DNA of 50,710 nt from an uncultured Clostridia bacterium (GTDB lineage Bacteria; Bacillota; Clostridia; Oscillospirales; QAMX01), in the NCBI GenBank assembly GCA_944376195.1, contig CALWBW010000012.1, positions 1-50,710 on the forward strand. The letters are read 5' to 3'. Of the stretch, positions 42,773-50,710 are shown one piece after another (the first letter of the stretch is position 1; every line of letters starts with the position of its first letter). Below the pieces are notes generated by a model. It was given only the letters and a program-made list of their open reading frames with translations, was not told the DNA's origin and searched no databases. Position numbers and translations under genes: made by a program.

Positions 42773-43831
42773 TCAATCTTCTGCAAGTATCGCGGTATTT
42801 TCCAGTAAATCAATTTCGCACCCTGGATAATAATGGGATACGATTTCCTCACAAGTTGCGCCATCCAACGCCATGGCACGCGCGCCGTACTGGCTCATTC
42901 CCACACCATGCCCGTATCCGGTTGTTGTGATTTCCACCTGTCCATCCTGAAGTTCCCAAGTAAAATCGGCAGAATTCAATCCCAGCAACATGCGAAGTTC
43001 CATACCGGTGACCACAACGCCTCCTAAAGACGCCGATTTAATCATGCCGGCAGGGCTTCGTTCCACATCAGCGAGCCAAAGCGCAGGGTCTTCATCCAAA
43101 ACCGCCTCCGGATATGCTTCCGTCAAAATTGCGCGCAAATCCTCTGGATCGAACAGCACTGTTTCTGTAAATTGAACCGCGTCTTCCTCTCCCGGGCTTT
43201 CTACTTCCACCAGATATGGCACCGCACTTCCCCAGACATCTTCGGCGCTTTCTGTCATGCCGCCGGAAACCGCATGGAACGCCGCCATAGCAGGATCGCC
43301 CTGATAAGTCAGCACAAGACCGTCGGTCTCACGTACCGCCGCGCGAATCTTTTCCATATATGTTTCGCTATTTAAACCAAAGAGCGTTTCTATGGTGTCC
43401 GGGTCTGAAAGATCTCGATAGGCTTTGCAATGTCCTGGATCATCGCAGAGCGGAACGCCGTCGTGTACGCCATCCGACGGCGGATAGGTCATGCGGTACA
43501 GGATAAAACTCCGTGCCGCAATTACCTGCGCTTTTAACGCCTCCTCCGGAAAAGAGGCCGGCATCTCCGCTGCAAGCACCCCGACCAAATACTCGTCCAA
43601 CGGGAATGAAAGTTTTTTTCCGGAAACCATCACATCAACCGAAACTGTCGCGTCCTGTGATACCTCTGCAAGAGCAGTAACAGTGGAGGATTCCGCTCCA
43701 TCTGTTTCCAGATTTTCAGAAACCAGGCTTGTCTCTCCTTCAAAATTACGCGTTTCGCCCTTTTGCAGCAGAATCGGGGACAATACCGTTACCAACCATA
43801 GCAGACCCACCAAAAGCACTGTTTTTTTCAT
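42773..43831 (-). CDS. spoIID: Stage II sporulation protein D (SpoIID)
   Basis: A 352-residue membrane-anchored lytic transglycosylase of the mother cell, needed for engulfment. It has an N-terminal membrane helix (KKTVLLVGLLWLVTVL), then LDEYLVGVLAAEMPASFP with the catalytic Glu (EYL, AAEM), ALKAQVIAARSF, AFHAVSGGMTE, and the C-terminal GYGHGVGMSQYGA. All family motifs are visible. The ATG at 43831 follows GGCGGG. It is divergent from the citrate synthase gene. It shows that the organism is a spore-former or descends from one. A mother-cell sigma (E-type) promoter is expected but could not be assigned with certainty. Confidence 0.95.
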   Translation of the reverse strand: MKKTVLLVGLLWLVTVLSPILLQKGETRNFEGETSLVSENLETDGAESSTVTALAEVSQDATVSVDVMVSGKKLSFPLDEYLVGVLAAEMPASFPEEALKAQVIAARSFILYRMTYPPSDGVHDGVPLCDDPGHCKAYRDLSDPDTIETLFGLNSETYMEKIRAAVRETDGLVLTYQGDPAMAAFHAVSGGMTESAEDVWGSAVPYLVEVESPGEEDAVQFTETVLFDPEDLRAILTEAYPEAVLDEDPALWLADVERSPAGMIKSASLGGVVVTGMELRMLLGLNSADFTWELQDGQVEITTTGYGHGVGMSQYGARAMALDGATCEEIVSHYYPGCEIDLLENTAILAED

Positions 43832-43862
43832 AATATACCCGCCTTTCGATCCTTTGCATGAG

Positions 43863-43874
43863 ATTGTATACAAT
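43863..43874. repeat. 12-base palindrome between spoIID and citrate synthase
   Basis: ATTGTATACAAT, followed on the plus strand by TATACAAG, giving two overlapping TATACAA words. It lies 32 bases upstream of the spoIID start and may include its -10 region. Confidence 0.45.
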
Positions 43875-43912
43875 TATACAAGACACGTCTGATATTTTAG
43901 ACACTATGCACG

Positions 43913-43942
43913 TTGACGAAAAAGAGTTTACCATGCTAAAAT
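43913..43942 (+). promoter_or_regulatory. Promoter of the citrate synthase gene
   Basis: TTGACG (43913-43918), 18-base spacer, TAAAAT (43937-43942), about 100 bases before the GTG start. Confidence 0.65.
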
Positions 43943-44041
43943 GATGGCACGGCAGAAGTTTTGAGCTTGTTCGTTGAATTTCTTTTTTCCTTTGCAAGAA
44001 CAAATTTTAAAACCTGCAATTTTATTTTGGAGGGATCCCCA

Positions 44042-45400
44042 GTGACAGATGATCGTACCCAATCCAAGTTCATACTCAGCTTATGCGAGGAATACCGTAA
44101 AAATAACCGCATTGATCCTGCGCTGTACAATGATCCCGAAGTCAAACGCGGATTGCGCAATGCTAACGGGACCGGCGTCATTGCAGGACTCAGTCAGATC
44201 GGCGATGTCGTGGGCTATGATTTGCGCGACGGTGACCGGGTCAGCATCCCCGGCAAGCTGTATTACCGCGGGTACGATTTGGAGGATTTAATCAGCGGTT
44301 TTATGCGTGAGGGCCGTTATGGTTTTGAGGAAGTGTCCTATCTTCTGTTATTTGGCCAACTTCCGACACCCGCGCAGTTCCAATACATGTCTTCCCAGCT
44401 TGGTGTGCTGCGCCATCTGCCCGATTTCTTTACAGAGGATCAAATTTTGAAGTCCCCAAGTCCCAACATTATGAATAAGATGGCCCGGTGCACGCTGGGG
44501 CTTTATTCCTACGACCCGAATCCGGATGATACCAGTTTGGAAAATCTCATGCGGCAGGGCATGGAATTGATCGCGCGTTTCCCCATTCTTCTGGCCTATG
44601 CTTATCAGGCAAAACGGCATTTCTTCGATCATAAGAGTCTGCACATTCATTTCCCGCATGACAATCAATCCACGGCAGAAAGCATTCTGCGTGCCGTTCG
44701 TTCCGACAAACAGTTCACACAGGAAGAAGCCCGCCTTTTGGATCTCTGCCTGGTTCTGCATGCAGAACACGGCGGCGGCAATAACTCCACCTTTGCCTGT
44801 CGCGTTGTCTCCTCCTCCGGTACGGATACCTATGCCGCTATTGCCTCTGCGCTTTCCTCTTTGAAGGGACCGCTTCACGGCGGTGCGAATATTGCCGTTA
44901 TGCAAATGTTTGCGGATATTCAACGGAACGTACGCAGATGGGATGATGAAGGAGAAGTGGCGGATTATCTTGCAAAGCTTCTGCGGCGTGAAGCCGGCGA
45001 CCATTCGGGCAAAATTTACGGAATGGGGCATCCGGTTTACACCATCAGTGATCCCCGTGCGCGGATTCTGAAAGAGAACGCCCGTGTGCTTGCGGAAAAG
45101 AAAGGATATGGCGACGAATTCCATCTTGTGGAGCTGGTTGAGCGCCTTACGCCGGAGGTATTTGCAAAAATTAAGGGCAGCGACAAGCCCATGTGCGCAA
45201 ATGTGGATATGTACTCCGGTTTCGTGTACAAAACCCTGGATATTCCGGTAGATCTGTATACCCCGCTCTTTGCCGCGGCCCGTATTTCCGGCTGGATTGC
45301 CCATCGTATTGAAGAAGTATGCGGGAATTCCCGTATTATTCGCCCCGCTTATCGTGTGGTATACGACAAGCGAAACTATATTCCCATGTCCGCTCGGTAA
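44042..45400 (+). CDS. gltA: Citrate synthase
   Basis: A 452-residue citrate (or 2-methylcitrate) synthase. Active-site blocks are HAEHGGGNNSTF (240-251), LHGGAN (278-283) and GMGHPVYTISDPRA (327-340). The usual Arg in GHRVY is Pro here, as in some clostridial enzymes. The GTG at 44042 was chosen because GGAGGG lies seven to eight bases upstream; a longer frame with a TTG start would add residues not found in relatives. It is transcribed alone from 43913-43942 and ends in a long terminator. No aconitase or isocitrate dehydrogenase is adjacent, so the branch (glutamate synthesis or TCA) is not decided. Confidence 0.93.
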   Translation: MTDDRTQSKFILSLCEEYRKNNRIDPALYNDPEVKRGLRNANGTGVIAGLSQIGDVVGYDLRDGDRVSIPGKLYYRGYDLEDLISGFMREGRYGFEEVSYLLLFGQLPTPAQFQYMSSQLGVLRHLPDFFTEDQILKSPSPNIMNKMARCTLGLYSYDPNPDDTSLENLMRQGMELIARFPILLAYAYQAKRHFFDHKSLHIHFPHDNQSTAESILRAVRSDKQFTQEEARLLDLCLVLHAEHGGGNNSTFACRVVSSSGTDTYAAIASALSSLKGPLHGGANIAVMQMFADIQRNVRRWDDEGEVADYLAKLLRREAGDHSGKIYGMGHPVYTISDPRARILKENARVLAEKKGYGDEFHLVELVERLTPEVFAKIKGSDKPMCANVDMYSGFVYKTLDIPVDLYTPLFAAARISGWIAHRIEEVCGNSRIIRPAYRVVYDKRNYIPMSAR

Positions 45401-45405
45401 AAGAC

Positions 45406-45448
45406 AAAAAAGGAACCCGGTATCTGTTCGATACCGGGTTCCTTTTTT
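45406..45448. terminator. Bidirectional terminator between gltA and galT
   Basis: AAAAAAGGAACCCGGTATC and its exact complement around a TGTTC loop, with T runs on both sides. It serves the two convergent genes. Confidence 0.95.
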
Positions 45449-45453
45449 ATTTC

Positions 45454-46950
45454 CTATGTCTTTACGCTCTCAAGGAAACGCATGAAAGCCGCGTTTCCCA
45501 CACCGTCTCGTTTAAAAACACCACAATGTTCCAGCACTTGCGCGAAAACCAGACCCGTTTCCCGATGCAAGATTTCCTGTACATTTTCCGCGGTAATCGC
45601 ATACCGACTGCGAAGCATTTCCGCCCAGTCGGCGTGGGAAGAAGTCAGCGCGTTTTCCCGCAAATCTGTGCCACGGCATAACGCATCCGCAACAGCGGCC
45701 AATTCTTCCTTTAAACGTGCCGGAAGCACCGCCAGTCCCATCACTTCAATCAGCCCAATGTTTTCTTTCTTCATGTGGTGCAATTCCGGATGTGGATGAA
45801 AAATCCCCAACGGAAAGTCCTCCGAAGTCCGATTGTTGCGCAGTACAAGATCTAGCTCGAACAGTTCCCCGCGACGGCGCGCAATCGGGGTAATTGTATT
45901 ATGCGGCGTATCCCCGGTACGCGCATAAATCCCGACAGACGAATCTGTATACGCACGCCAGACGGAAAGAATCCGGTCTGCCAGACTGACCAATCTCTCC
46001 GAATCTTCGGATTGCAGCCGGATCACAGAGAGTGGCCAACGAACGATACCTGCCGACACCTCCGGAAATCCGGAAAAAGAAAAAAGCGTTTCCACAGGGG
46101 CCGCTTCCATGGGAAAACGATGATGTCCCCCCTGAAAATGTGCATGAGAAAGGATGGAGCCTCCCACGATTGGCAAATCCGCGTTAGAACCCACAAAATA
46201 GTGCGGAAACTGACGCACAAAATCCAGAAGTTCCGCGAAACAGGCACAGTCAATTTTCATGGGCGTATGGGCGGCGCTGAGACAGATACAGTGCTCCGGA
46301 TAGTATACATAGGGCGAATATTGCAAATACCACGGTGCACCGCAAATATTCAGCGGGATTATTCGGTGGTTTTGCCGGGCAGGATGGTTGAGCCGGCCCG
46401 CATAACCTTCGTTTTCCGCACATAACGCGCAACGCGGATAGCCGGAAGCAGGAAGATCCCGCGCTGCCGCAATTGCCTTTGGATCCTTTTCCGGTTTCGA
46501 TAAATTGATGGTAATTTCCAGTGTGCCGTACGGGGTATGCGTCTTCCATTTGACGTCTCGGAGAATCCGGTCGCGTCGGATATAATTGGTATCCTGACTG
46601 AACTGGTAATACCAATCGGTCGCTTTTTGAGGAGATTCCCGGTAAAGCGACCAAAACCGTTCGACCACCTGTGCCGGACGGGGCGTCAGTCTGCCCATCA
46701 GCTCCGTATCCCACAAGTCCCGATAAGTCGTGGTATTCTCCGGCAGCAGGCCACGTTGGCAGACGTCATCCAGAAGTGTCTCCAAAATTTCAGCAAGGGG
46801 CGGAATCTCCCGAGGCGGCGCAGGTTCCGTCCAGCCATCCAAATGCAGCACGTCCAAAATGGTATTGACCGCCCAATTTTTTTCCCAAGATTCCACCAAT
46901 CCGCAGCGCAGCGCATAATGGAGCAGGCAGGAGATCGCAGAATCCCTCAC
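45454..46950 (-). CDS. galT: Galactose-1-phosphate uridylyltransferase, class II
   Basis: A 498-residue Leloir enzyme of the Firmicutes class II. Typical text is WYYQFSQDTNYIR, NLSKPEKDP, CALCAENEGYAGR, and the active-site block HAHFQGGHHRFPME. It transfers UMP from UDP-glucose to galactose-1-phosphate. The start is GTG, overlapping the galE stop (GTGA), so the genes are translationally coupled. It is the last gene of galK-galE-galT and ends at a bidirectional terminator. Confidence 0.96.
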   Translation of the reverse strand: MRDSAISCLLHYALRCGLVESWEKNWAVNTILDVLHLDGWTEPAPPREIPPLAEILETLLDDVCQRGLLPENTTTYRDLWDTELMGRLTPRPAQVVERFWSLYRESPQKATDWYYQFSQDTNYIRRDRILRDVKWKTHTPYGTLEITINLSKPEKDPKAIAAARDLPASGYPRCALCAENEGYAGRLNHPARQNHRIIPLNICGAPWYLQYSPYVYYPEHCICLSAAHTPMKIDCACFAELLDFVRQFPHYFVGSNADLPIVGGSILSHAHFQGGHHRFPMEAAPVETLFSFSGFPEVSAGIVRWPLSVIRLQSEDSERLVSLADRILSVWRAYTDSSVGIYARTGDTPHNTITPIARRRGELFELDLVLRNNRTSEDFPLGIFHPHPELHHMKKENIGLIEVMGLAVLPARLKEELAAVADALCRGTDLRENALTSSHADWAEMLRSRYAITAENVQEILHRETGLVFAQVLEHCGVFKRDGVGNAAFMRFLESVKT

Positions 46951-47945
46951 GATGATTCCTCCCCAAACCCGTCCGGATGCGTTCTGTGCCAGGCCCAGGC
47001 AGTTTCCACAATCGTTTCCAGGCTGTCATATACCGGCTTCCAGCCCAAAACCGACCGTGCTTTGTCTGAAGAAGCCACCAGCTGCGCCGGATCTCCTGCC
47101 CGGTGGGGACAGAGGACTTCCGGAATCGGATGTCCGGTAACGGTTCTTGCCACATCGACTACTTCTCTGACCGTAAATCCCACACCGTTTCCCAGATTAA
47201 ACACGTCGCTTTTTCCGCTTTCCATCAAATACTGCAACGCCAGCACATGCGCCTGGGCAAGGTCACAGACGTGAATGTAGTCCCGGACGCAGGTTCCGTC
47301 CCGTGTAGGATAATCATTTCCAAATATGTTAATTTGATCTCTTTTCCCGTTTGCAACCTGCAAAATAAGTGGGATCAAATGGGTTTCCGGGTTGTGCGCC
47401 TCCCCGATTTCCGCGGAAGGATGTGCGCCGCAGGCATTAAAATAGCGCAGCGCCACATGGCGCAGGCCATGCGCCCGTTCCGCCCAATACATCATCCGTT
47501 CCATCGCCAGTTTTGTCTCACCGTAGCAATTCGACGGGATGGTAGAGTCTTCCTCCAGAATTGGGATACGTTCCGGCTCTCCATAAGTGGCCGCCGTTGA
47601 GGAAAACACAATGTGCCCCACGCCATGCGCAATCATACTCTTCAGTAAAACCGTCGTCCCCCATAAATTATTTTCATAATATTTCAAGGGGTTCGTCATG
47701 GACTCCCCTACCTGGGAAAACGCGGCGAAATGAATGACGCCATCCACAGGTTCCGTTTCAAAAAACCGATCCAGCGCCGCCTGATCGCGAATATCCAATT
47801 GATAAAACCGCGCGGCGGGATGTACCGCCTTACGAAAGCCGGTCGCCAGGTTATCCGCCACCACCACGTCATATCCGGCATCCAACAGAGCGCGTACTGT
47901 ATGCGATCCAATATATCCCGCGCCGCCTAAAACCGCAATTGCCAT
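46947..47945 (-). CDS. galE: UDP-glucose 4-epimerase
   Basis: A 332-residue extended SDR. Cofactor loop GGAGYIGSH, then DNLATG, HFAAFSQVGESM, the catalytic SSTAATYGE and YGETK, and the tail TCVRDYIHVCDLA. The start at 47943-47945 is preceded by AGAGGTG. It interconverts UDP-galactose and UDP-glucose. Middle gene of the operon: 19 bases after galK, overlapping galT by four bases. Confidence 0.96.
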   Translation of the reverse strand: MAIAVLGGAGYIGSHTVRALLDAGYDVVVADNLATGFRKAVHPAARFYQLDIRDQAALDRFFETEPVDGVIHFAAFSQVGESMTNPLKYYENNLWGTTVLLKSMIAHGVGHIVFSSTAATYGEPERIPILEEDSTIPSNCYGETKLAMERMMYWAERAHGLRHVALRYFNACGAHPSAEIGEAHNPETHLIPLILQVANGKRDQINIFGNDYPTRDGTCVRDYIHVCDLAQAHVLALQYLMESGKSDVFNLGNGVGFTVREVVDVARTVTGHPIPEVLCPHRAGDPAQLVASSDKARSVLGWKPVYDSLETIVETAWAWHRTHPDGFGEESS

Positions 47946-47964
47946 GCTCTCACACCTCTTTCTC

Positions 47965-49266
47965 CTATTCATCCTGATTGATTAGACATCCGCCCTTTTC
48001 ACGGATCCACAGCGTGTGGCATGTTCCGGCTCCCGTCAGGGCTTCTATCGCATTCCGGAAAGACGCCAGTCTGTCTTCGGGAACAAATGCCTGAATCGTG
48101 CCGGCAAACCCTCCACCATGGACCCGTATAGCGCCGTCGCCGGCCAGCGCTGTTCTTCCGATTTCCAACGCAAGCGGGACTGCTTGGTTTCGGGGCGTGG
48201 CTACAGACCAGGTATTTTGCAGGCAAAGTGAGGAAGAAAGACCCGATTCGTTAACAAGCTCCAGAAAACGAGGGAAATTTCCGTCCCGCAACGCCTGCGT
48301 TTCCGCCTCTACCCGGCGATCCTCTGCAAAAAAATGCATTGCACGCAGCACGGCACGATCTCCACAGCGCCTGCGCAGCGCGGGAATTTCCGTAAAAAAC
48401 GCCGTTTCTTCGACGTCGCGCAGAACCGTCTTTCCGAAAAATGCCGCAACACGCCCCATCTCCTGCGTAATATCTGCATAATCAGAAGTCAGATCCTGAT
48501 GGCTGGAACCGGTATCGACAATACAAAGCGCATATCCGCAACGGGAAAAATCAAACGATATCGTTTGGACTTCCGGGGTTTCCGGTTCCCGGAAATCAAT
48601 TGCAATTGCGCCGCCCACTGCAGAACCCATCTGATCCATCAGTCCGCAGGGTTTCCCGAAAAAGACGTTCTCCGCATACTGTCCGGCTTTCGCAATTTCT
48701 ACCGGCGTCAAACGATCATGGCAGCAAAACCGATTAAAAAGACATCCAATCAGCACCTCGTATGCAGCTGAAGAGGAAAGCCCGGAACCGGAAAGCACAT
48801 TGGACTGTATGCAGGCGTCAAACCCCGTCACCGGATACCCCAAGGCGGCAACTCGAGCGGCGACACCCCGTACCAGCGCGGCCGACGTTCCGCGTTCTTC
48901 CTCGCGCGGGGTCAATTCTTCCAGCTGAAGTTCCAAAGCAGGGTAACCTTCCGAAAGGATCCGCACCGTTTGGAGGTGGTTTGGAGCAGCGCAGGCCAAA
49001 ATGTCCAGATTTACACTGCCGCACAAAACCTTCCCATGCTGATGATCCGTATGATTCCCGCCGATTTCCGTACGCCCAGGCGCACTGCATAACAAAACGT
49101 CTTCGTTGGAACCAAACTGCCCTTCCCAGGCTTGCAGCAGCCGTTCCACCCGCGTCCGTACAGCAGACACATGCGCTTCTTCCCCATCAGGTGCATAGAG
49201 CGAACGCAAAGCCCGGTCATATGTGCCGGTTTTTAACGCATTACGCAGATATTCACAGGCACTCAT
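47965..49266 (-). CDS. galK: Galactokinase
   Basis: A 433-residue GHMP kinase. The galactokinase signature GRTEIGGNHTDHQHG is near residue 66, the ATP motif VLSGSGLSSSAAYE follows, and the C-terminal IRVHGGGFAGTIQAF is typical. The ATG at 49266 has GGAAG upstream; a longer frame would lack a ribosome site. It phosphorylates galactose as the first step of the Leloir operon. No galactose permease, mutarotase or GalR-type regulator is visible beside it. Confidence 0.95.
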   Translation of the reverse strand: MSACEYLRNALKTGTYDRALRSLYAPDGEEAHVSAVRTRVERLLQAWEGQFGSNEDVLLCSAPGRTEIGGNHTDHQHGKVLCGSVNLDILACAAPNHLQTVRILSEGYPALELQLEELTPREEERGTSAALVRGVAARVAALGYPVTGFDACIQSNVLSGSGLSSSAAYEVLIGCLFNRFCCHDRLTPVEIAKAGQYAENVFFGKPCGLMDQMGSAVGGAIAIDFREPETPEVQTISFDFSRCGYALCIVDTGSSHQDLTSDYADITQEMGRVAAFFGKTVLRDVEETAFFTEIPALRRRCGDRAVLRAMHFFAEDRRVEAETQALRDGNFPRFLELVNESGLSSSLCLQNTWSVATPRNQAVPLALEIGRTALAGDGAIRVHGGGFAGTIQAFVPEDRLASFRNAIEALTGAGTCHTLWIREKGGCLINQDE

Positions 49267-49335
49267 TTGTCGTCTTCCTTTCTTTCCGCATCTCAAAAAC
49301 GGTATTATCCTTTGTCTTCTGCATTTCCTTAAATT

Positions 49336-49364
49336 ACAGTAGCATAAAACCGCAGTAGTTTCAA
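49336..49364 (-). promoter_or_regulatory. Probable promoter of the gal operon
   Basis: On the minus strand TTGAAA (49359-49364), 17 bases, TACTGT (49336-49341), 70 bases before galK. Confidence 0.6.
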
Positions 49365-49396
49365 GAACAAAACACACAGGGGGCTTCCATTTTGCG

Positions 49397-49440
49397 AAAA
49401 GAAAAAGGGCCTGATGAGAGCGCTCAACAGGTCCTTTTTT
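49397..49440 (-). terminator. Terminator after the polysaccharide deacetylase gene
   Basis: GGACCTG and CAGGCCC arms with an inner GAG/CTC pair, and A/T runs on both sides; one mismatch in the stem. Confidence 0.72.
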
Positions 49441-49444
49441 CTTT

Positions 49445-50296
49445 TTACAGTTTCACATAGGCGCCCGGTTCCAACTTCAACGTGCGTCCCAGATAGGAAA
49501 TCCAGACCGTCTGTGCGGAAGGGTTCTGCACGCGGTTACCGTCGACACTGAAAAGCAAACCGCGGAACGCCTCTATGTAGTCATATGCCTCTATATTGGT
49601 GCAATACCACACATCGCTTCGGCCGCCTACGCGTGCGGCAAAGTCTTCAATGACATTCCAGTTATCATTGCCCTCAAATTCATAGCTGTGACCCCACATG
49701 TAGAAGAACTTTGATTTCCGGGCAAACTCCGGCAAATGCTCGTCGTCGTCTAAAAACTGGTCAATCAGCTCAGGCAGCTTCGGGTCATTGTGATGACAGG
49801 TTGCTTTCAGACGCAGCCAGTCTTCCGGGAGCTCAAAGCGTCCCGTCGTCTGTACCGTACGTGCGTATACAATACCGCAGTTTTTCAAAATTTCCACCAC
49901 TGCGTCATTATACGTCCCATAGGGGTACGCATGGCCGCGCACAATCCGGTCAAACTGCGCCTCAAGATTTTCCCGGTCCTTCATCACTTCATAGGTCGCC
50001 AGATTGAGCGGCAGCCGCTCCAGGAAAGGATGCGTCAAAGCGTGGGTCGCGATTTCCTGTCCACAGTCTTTATAAAGTGCCGTAACCTGTGCTTCTGTCA
50101 TGCGGCGATGAACACGGCCCGCAGGGTACACCGTTCCCTCCGGCGCATATGCACCACTGTTTAAATTGAATGTTCCCTTCAATCCGTGGCGATTCATAAT
50201 TTCAATCAGGCGTACATCCTGCTCAACGCCGTCATCATAGCTCAGCGTCAGCGCACGTTTCAAACCGCCTGGGAACAAAATCATGGGATTCGGCAT
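49445..50296 (-). CDS. Polysaccharide deacetylase family protein (carbohydrate esterase 4 fold)
   Basis: A 283-residue protein with the NodB-type core: TLSYDDGVEQD carries the Asp pair, ATHALTHPF carries the H-x3-H metal pair, and the later AYPYGTYND and FYMWGHSYE blocks complete the site. There is no signal peptide, and the protein ends RTLKLEPGAYVKL with a small C-terminal beta domain, so it probably acts in the cytosol on a sugar or a short oligosaccharide. ATG follows AAGGAG. It has its own promoter and terminator. Confidence 0.9.
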   Translation of the reverse strand: MPNPMILFPGGLKRALTLSYDDGVEQDVRLIEIMNRHGLKGTFNLNSGAYAPEGTVYPAGRVHRRMTEAQVTALYKDCGQEIATHALTHPFLERLPLNLATYEVMKDRENLEAQFDRIVRGHAYPYGTYNDAVVEILKNCGIVYARTVQTTGRFELPEDWLRLKATCHHNDPKLPELIDQFLDDDEHLPEFARKSKFFYMWGHSYEFEGNDNWNVIEDFAARVGGRSDVWYCTNIEAYDYIEAFRGLLFSVDGNRVQNPSAQTVWISYLGRTLKLEPGAYVKL

Positions 50297-50344
50297 AAAT
50301 ACATCTCCTTTTCTTCCGCAAATTCACCCAGTTTACTGCATTCT

Positions 50345-50373
50345 ATTATAACACAGGCAAGATCAAGCGGCAA
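50345..50373 (-). promoter_or_regulatory. Promoter of the deacetylase gene
   Basis: TTGCCG (50368-50373), 17 bases, TATAAT (50345-50350) on the minus strand. Confidence 0.7.
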
Positions 50374-50406
50374 GATTTTCTGATGCACAAGCAGACGAAC
50401 GCCTCA

Positions 50407-50710
50407 TCAGGCACGTTTTTGCGGCATGGCCTTGCGCCACGCCGAAGCGTCCTTCCATTTTCCCGTACGAACACGCAAGTAGAACAACACAATTCTCACG
50501 TAACTATCGATTACCATGCAGGTAACCGCCGCGGGAAGGCCGTATCCAAGGATCTGAATACATACGATTGCACCGAGCAACGCGCGGAAAAACCACATGC
50601 CGGAAGCTGTGATAATCATCGGCCACAGCGTATCTCCCGCGCCGCGCAATCCGCCGGCAAATACCATTGCTCCGGTCTGCGCAGGCTGTAAAATTGCCGC
50701 AATGCGAAGG
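50407..50710 (-). CDS. MATE family efflux transporter, C-terminal part (runs off window)
   Basis: The last 100 codons of a multidrug and toxic compound extrusion (MATE) protein: LRIAAILQPAQTGAMVFAGG, then LRGAGDTLWPMIITASGMWFF and a final basic tail. The AGGLRGAGDT text is typical of MATE TM10-11. The 5' end lies beyond base 50710, so the start is unknown. It probably pumps a cationic compound by sodium or proton coupling. It is followed by the deacetylase promoter on the same strand. Confidence 0.87.
   Translation of the reverse strand, partial: LRIAAILQPAQTGAMVFAGGLRGAGDTLWPMIITASGMWFFRALLGAIVCIQILGYGLPAAVTCMVIDSYVRIVLFYLRVRTGKWKDASAWRKAMPQKRA

Noticed and set aside
47103..47600. A 165-codon plus-strand frame inside galE
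   Set aside because: Antisense shadow of a strongly supported gene; no motifs.

Overview
The window looks like a piece of chromosome from an endospore-forming, low-to-mid GC Gram-positive bacterium of the Clostridia, probably a gut-type Oscillospirales or Christensenellales relative. This rests on a spoIID gene, many consensus sigma-A promoters (TTGACA/TATAAT), AGGAGG ribosome binding sites, TTG and GTG starts, a single-chain GlyRS, a class-II GalT and a DUF6106 protein. The species cannot be named from sequence alone. No CRISPR array, intact insertion sequence, prophage or rRNA was seen.

Layout. 1-9022 is a collinear minus-strand block. A strong promoter drives a TerB-N/TerB-C-type protein and a DUF2791 (BrxC/BrxD-like) P-loop ATPase. 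These are followed by a ZIP metal transporter, a fused Sua5/TsaC-CoaE enzyme, an M18 aminopeptidase, a lone murD and the start of an M42 aminopeptidase. 9090-10945 holds tRNA-Cys and mgtE; mgtE is preceded by a long, highly paired 5' leader ending in an intrinsic-terminator-like hairpin. 11116-12281 carries a GNAT acetyltransferase and a small membrane protein. 12464-15262 is a phosphoribosyltransferase / left-handed beta-helix acyltransferase / glmM operon with a structured leader. 15322-22402 is housekeeping: Rrf2 regulator, prfB without its programmed frameshift, DUF6106, nnr, a lipoprotein, alr, a solitary mazF-type toxin and a secreted coiled-coil protein. 22647-25211 is an ABC-2 exporter.

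25271-29619 is a five-gene catabolic operon (DapA-family lyase, GntR regulator, UlaG-like metallo-hydrolase, two sister SDR dehydrogenases) with an inverted-repeat operator just after its promoter. A VWA protein and a TfoX-like protein follow, then a two-gene unit of an enolase-superfamily dehydratase and glycerol kinase. glyS and tRNA-Pro are divergently transcribed from promoters that share one palindromic -35 region. Downstream of tRNA-Pro, 36350-40420 is an accessory stretch on the plus strand (NUDIX, truncated Crp/Fnr regulator, DUF3089 lipoprotein, TIGR04076, SDR, membrane protein) with diverged non-coding repeats. The rest is DUF2200, a ParB-like hypothetical coupled to an Fe-S aldo/keto reductase, spoIID divergent from citrate synthase, a galK-galE-galT Leloir operon, a polysaccharide deacetylase and the end of a MATE transporter.

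The best candidates for something new are the TerB/DUF2791 gene pair without its usual helicase partner, the unclassified mgtE leader RNA, and the Sua5-CoaE fusion. All functions are inferred from motifs and context; no searches were run.
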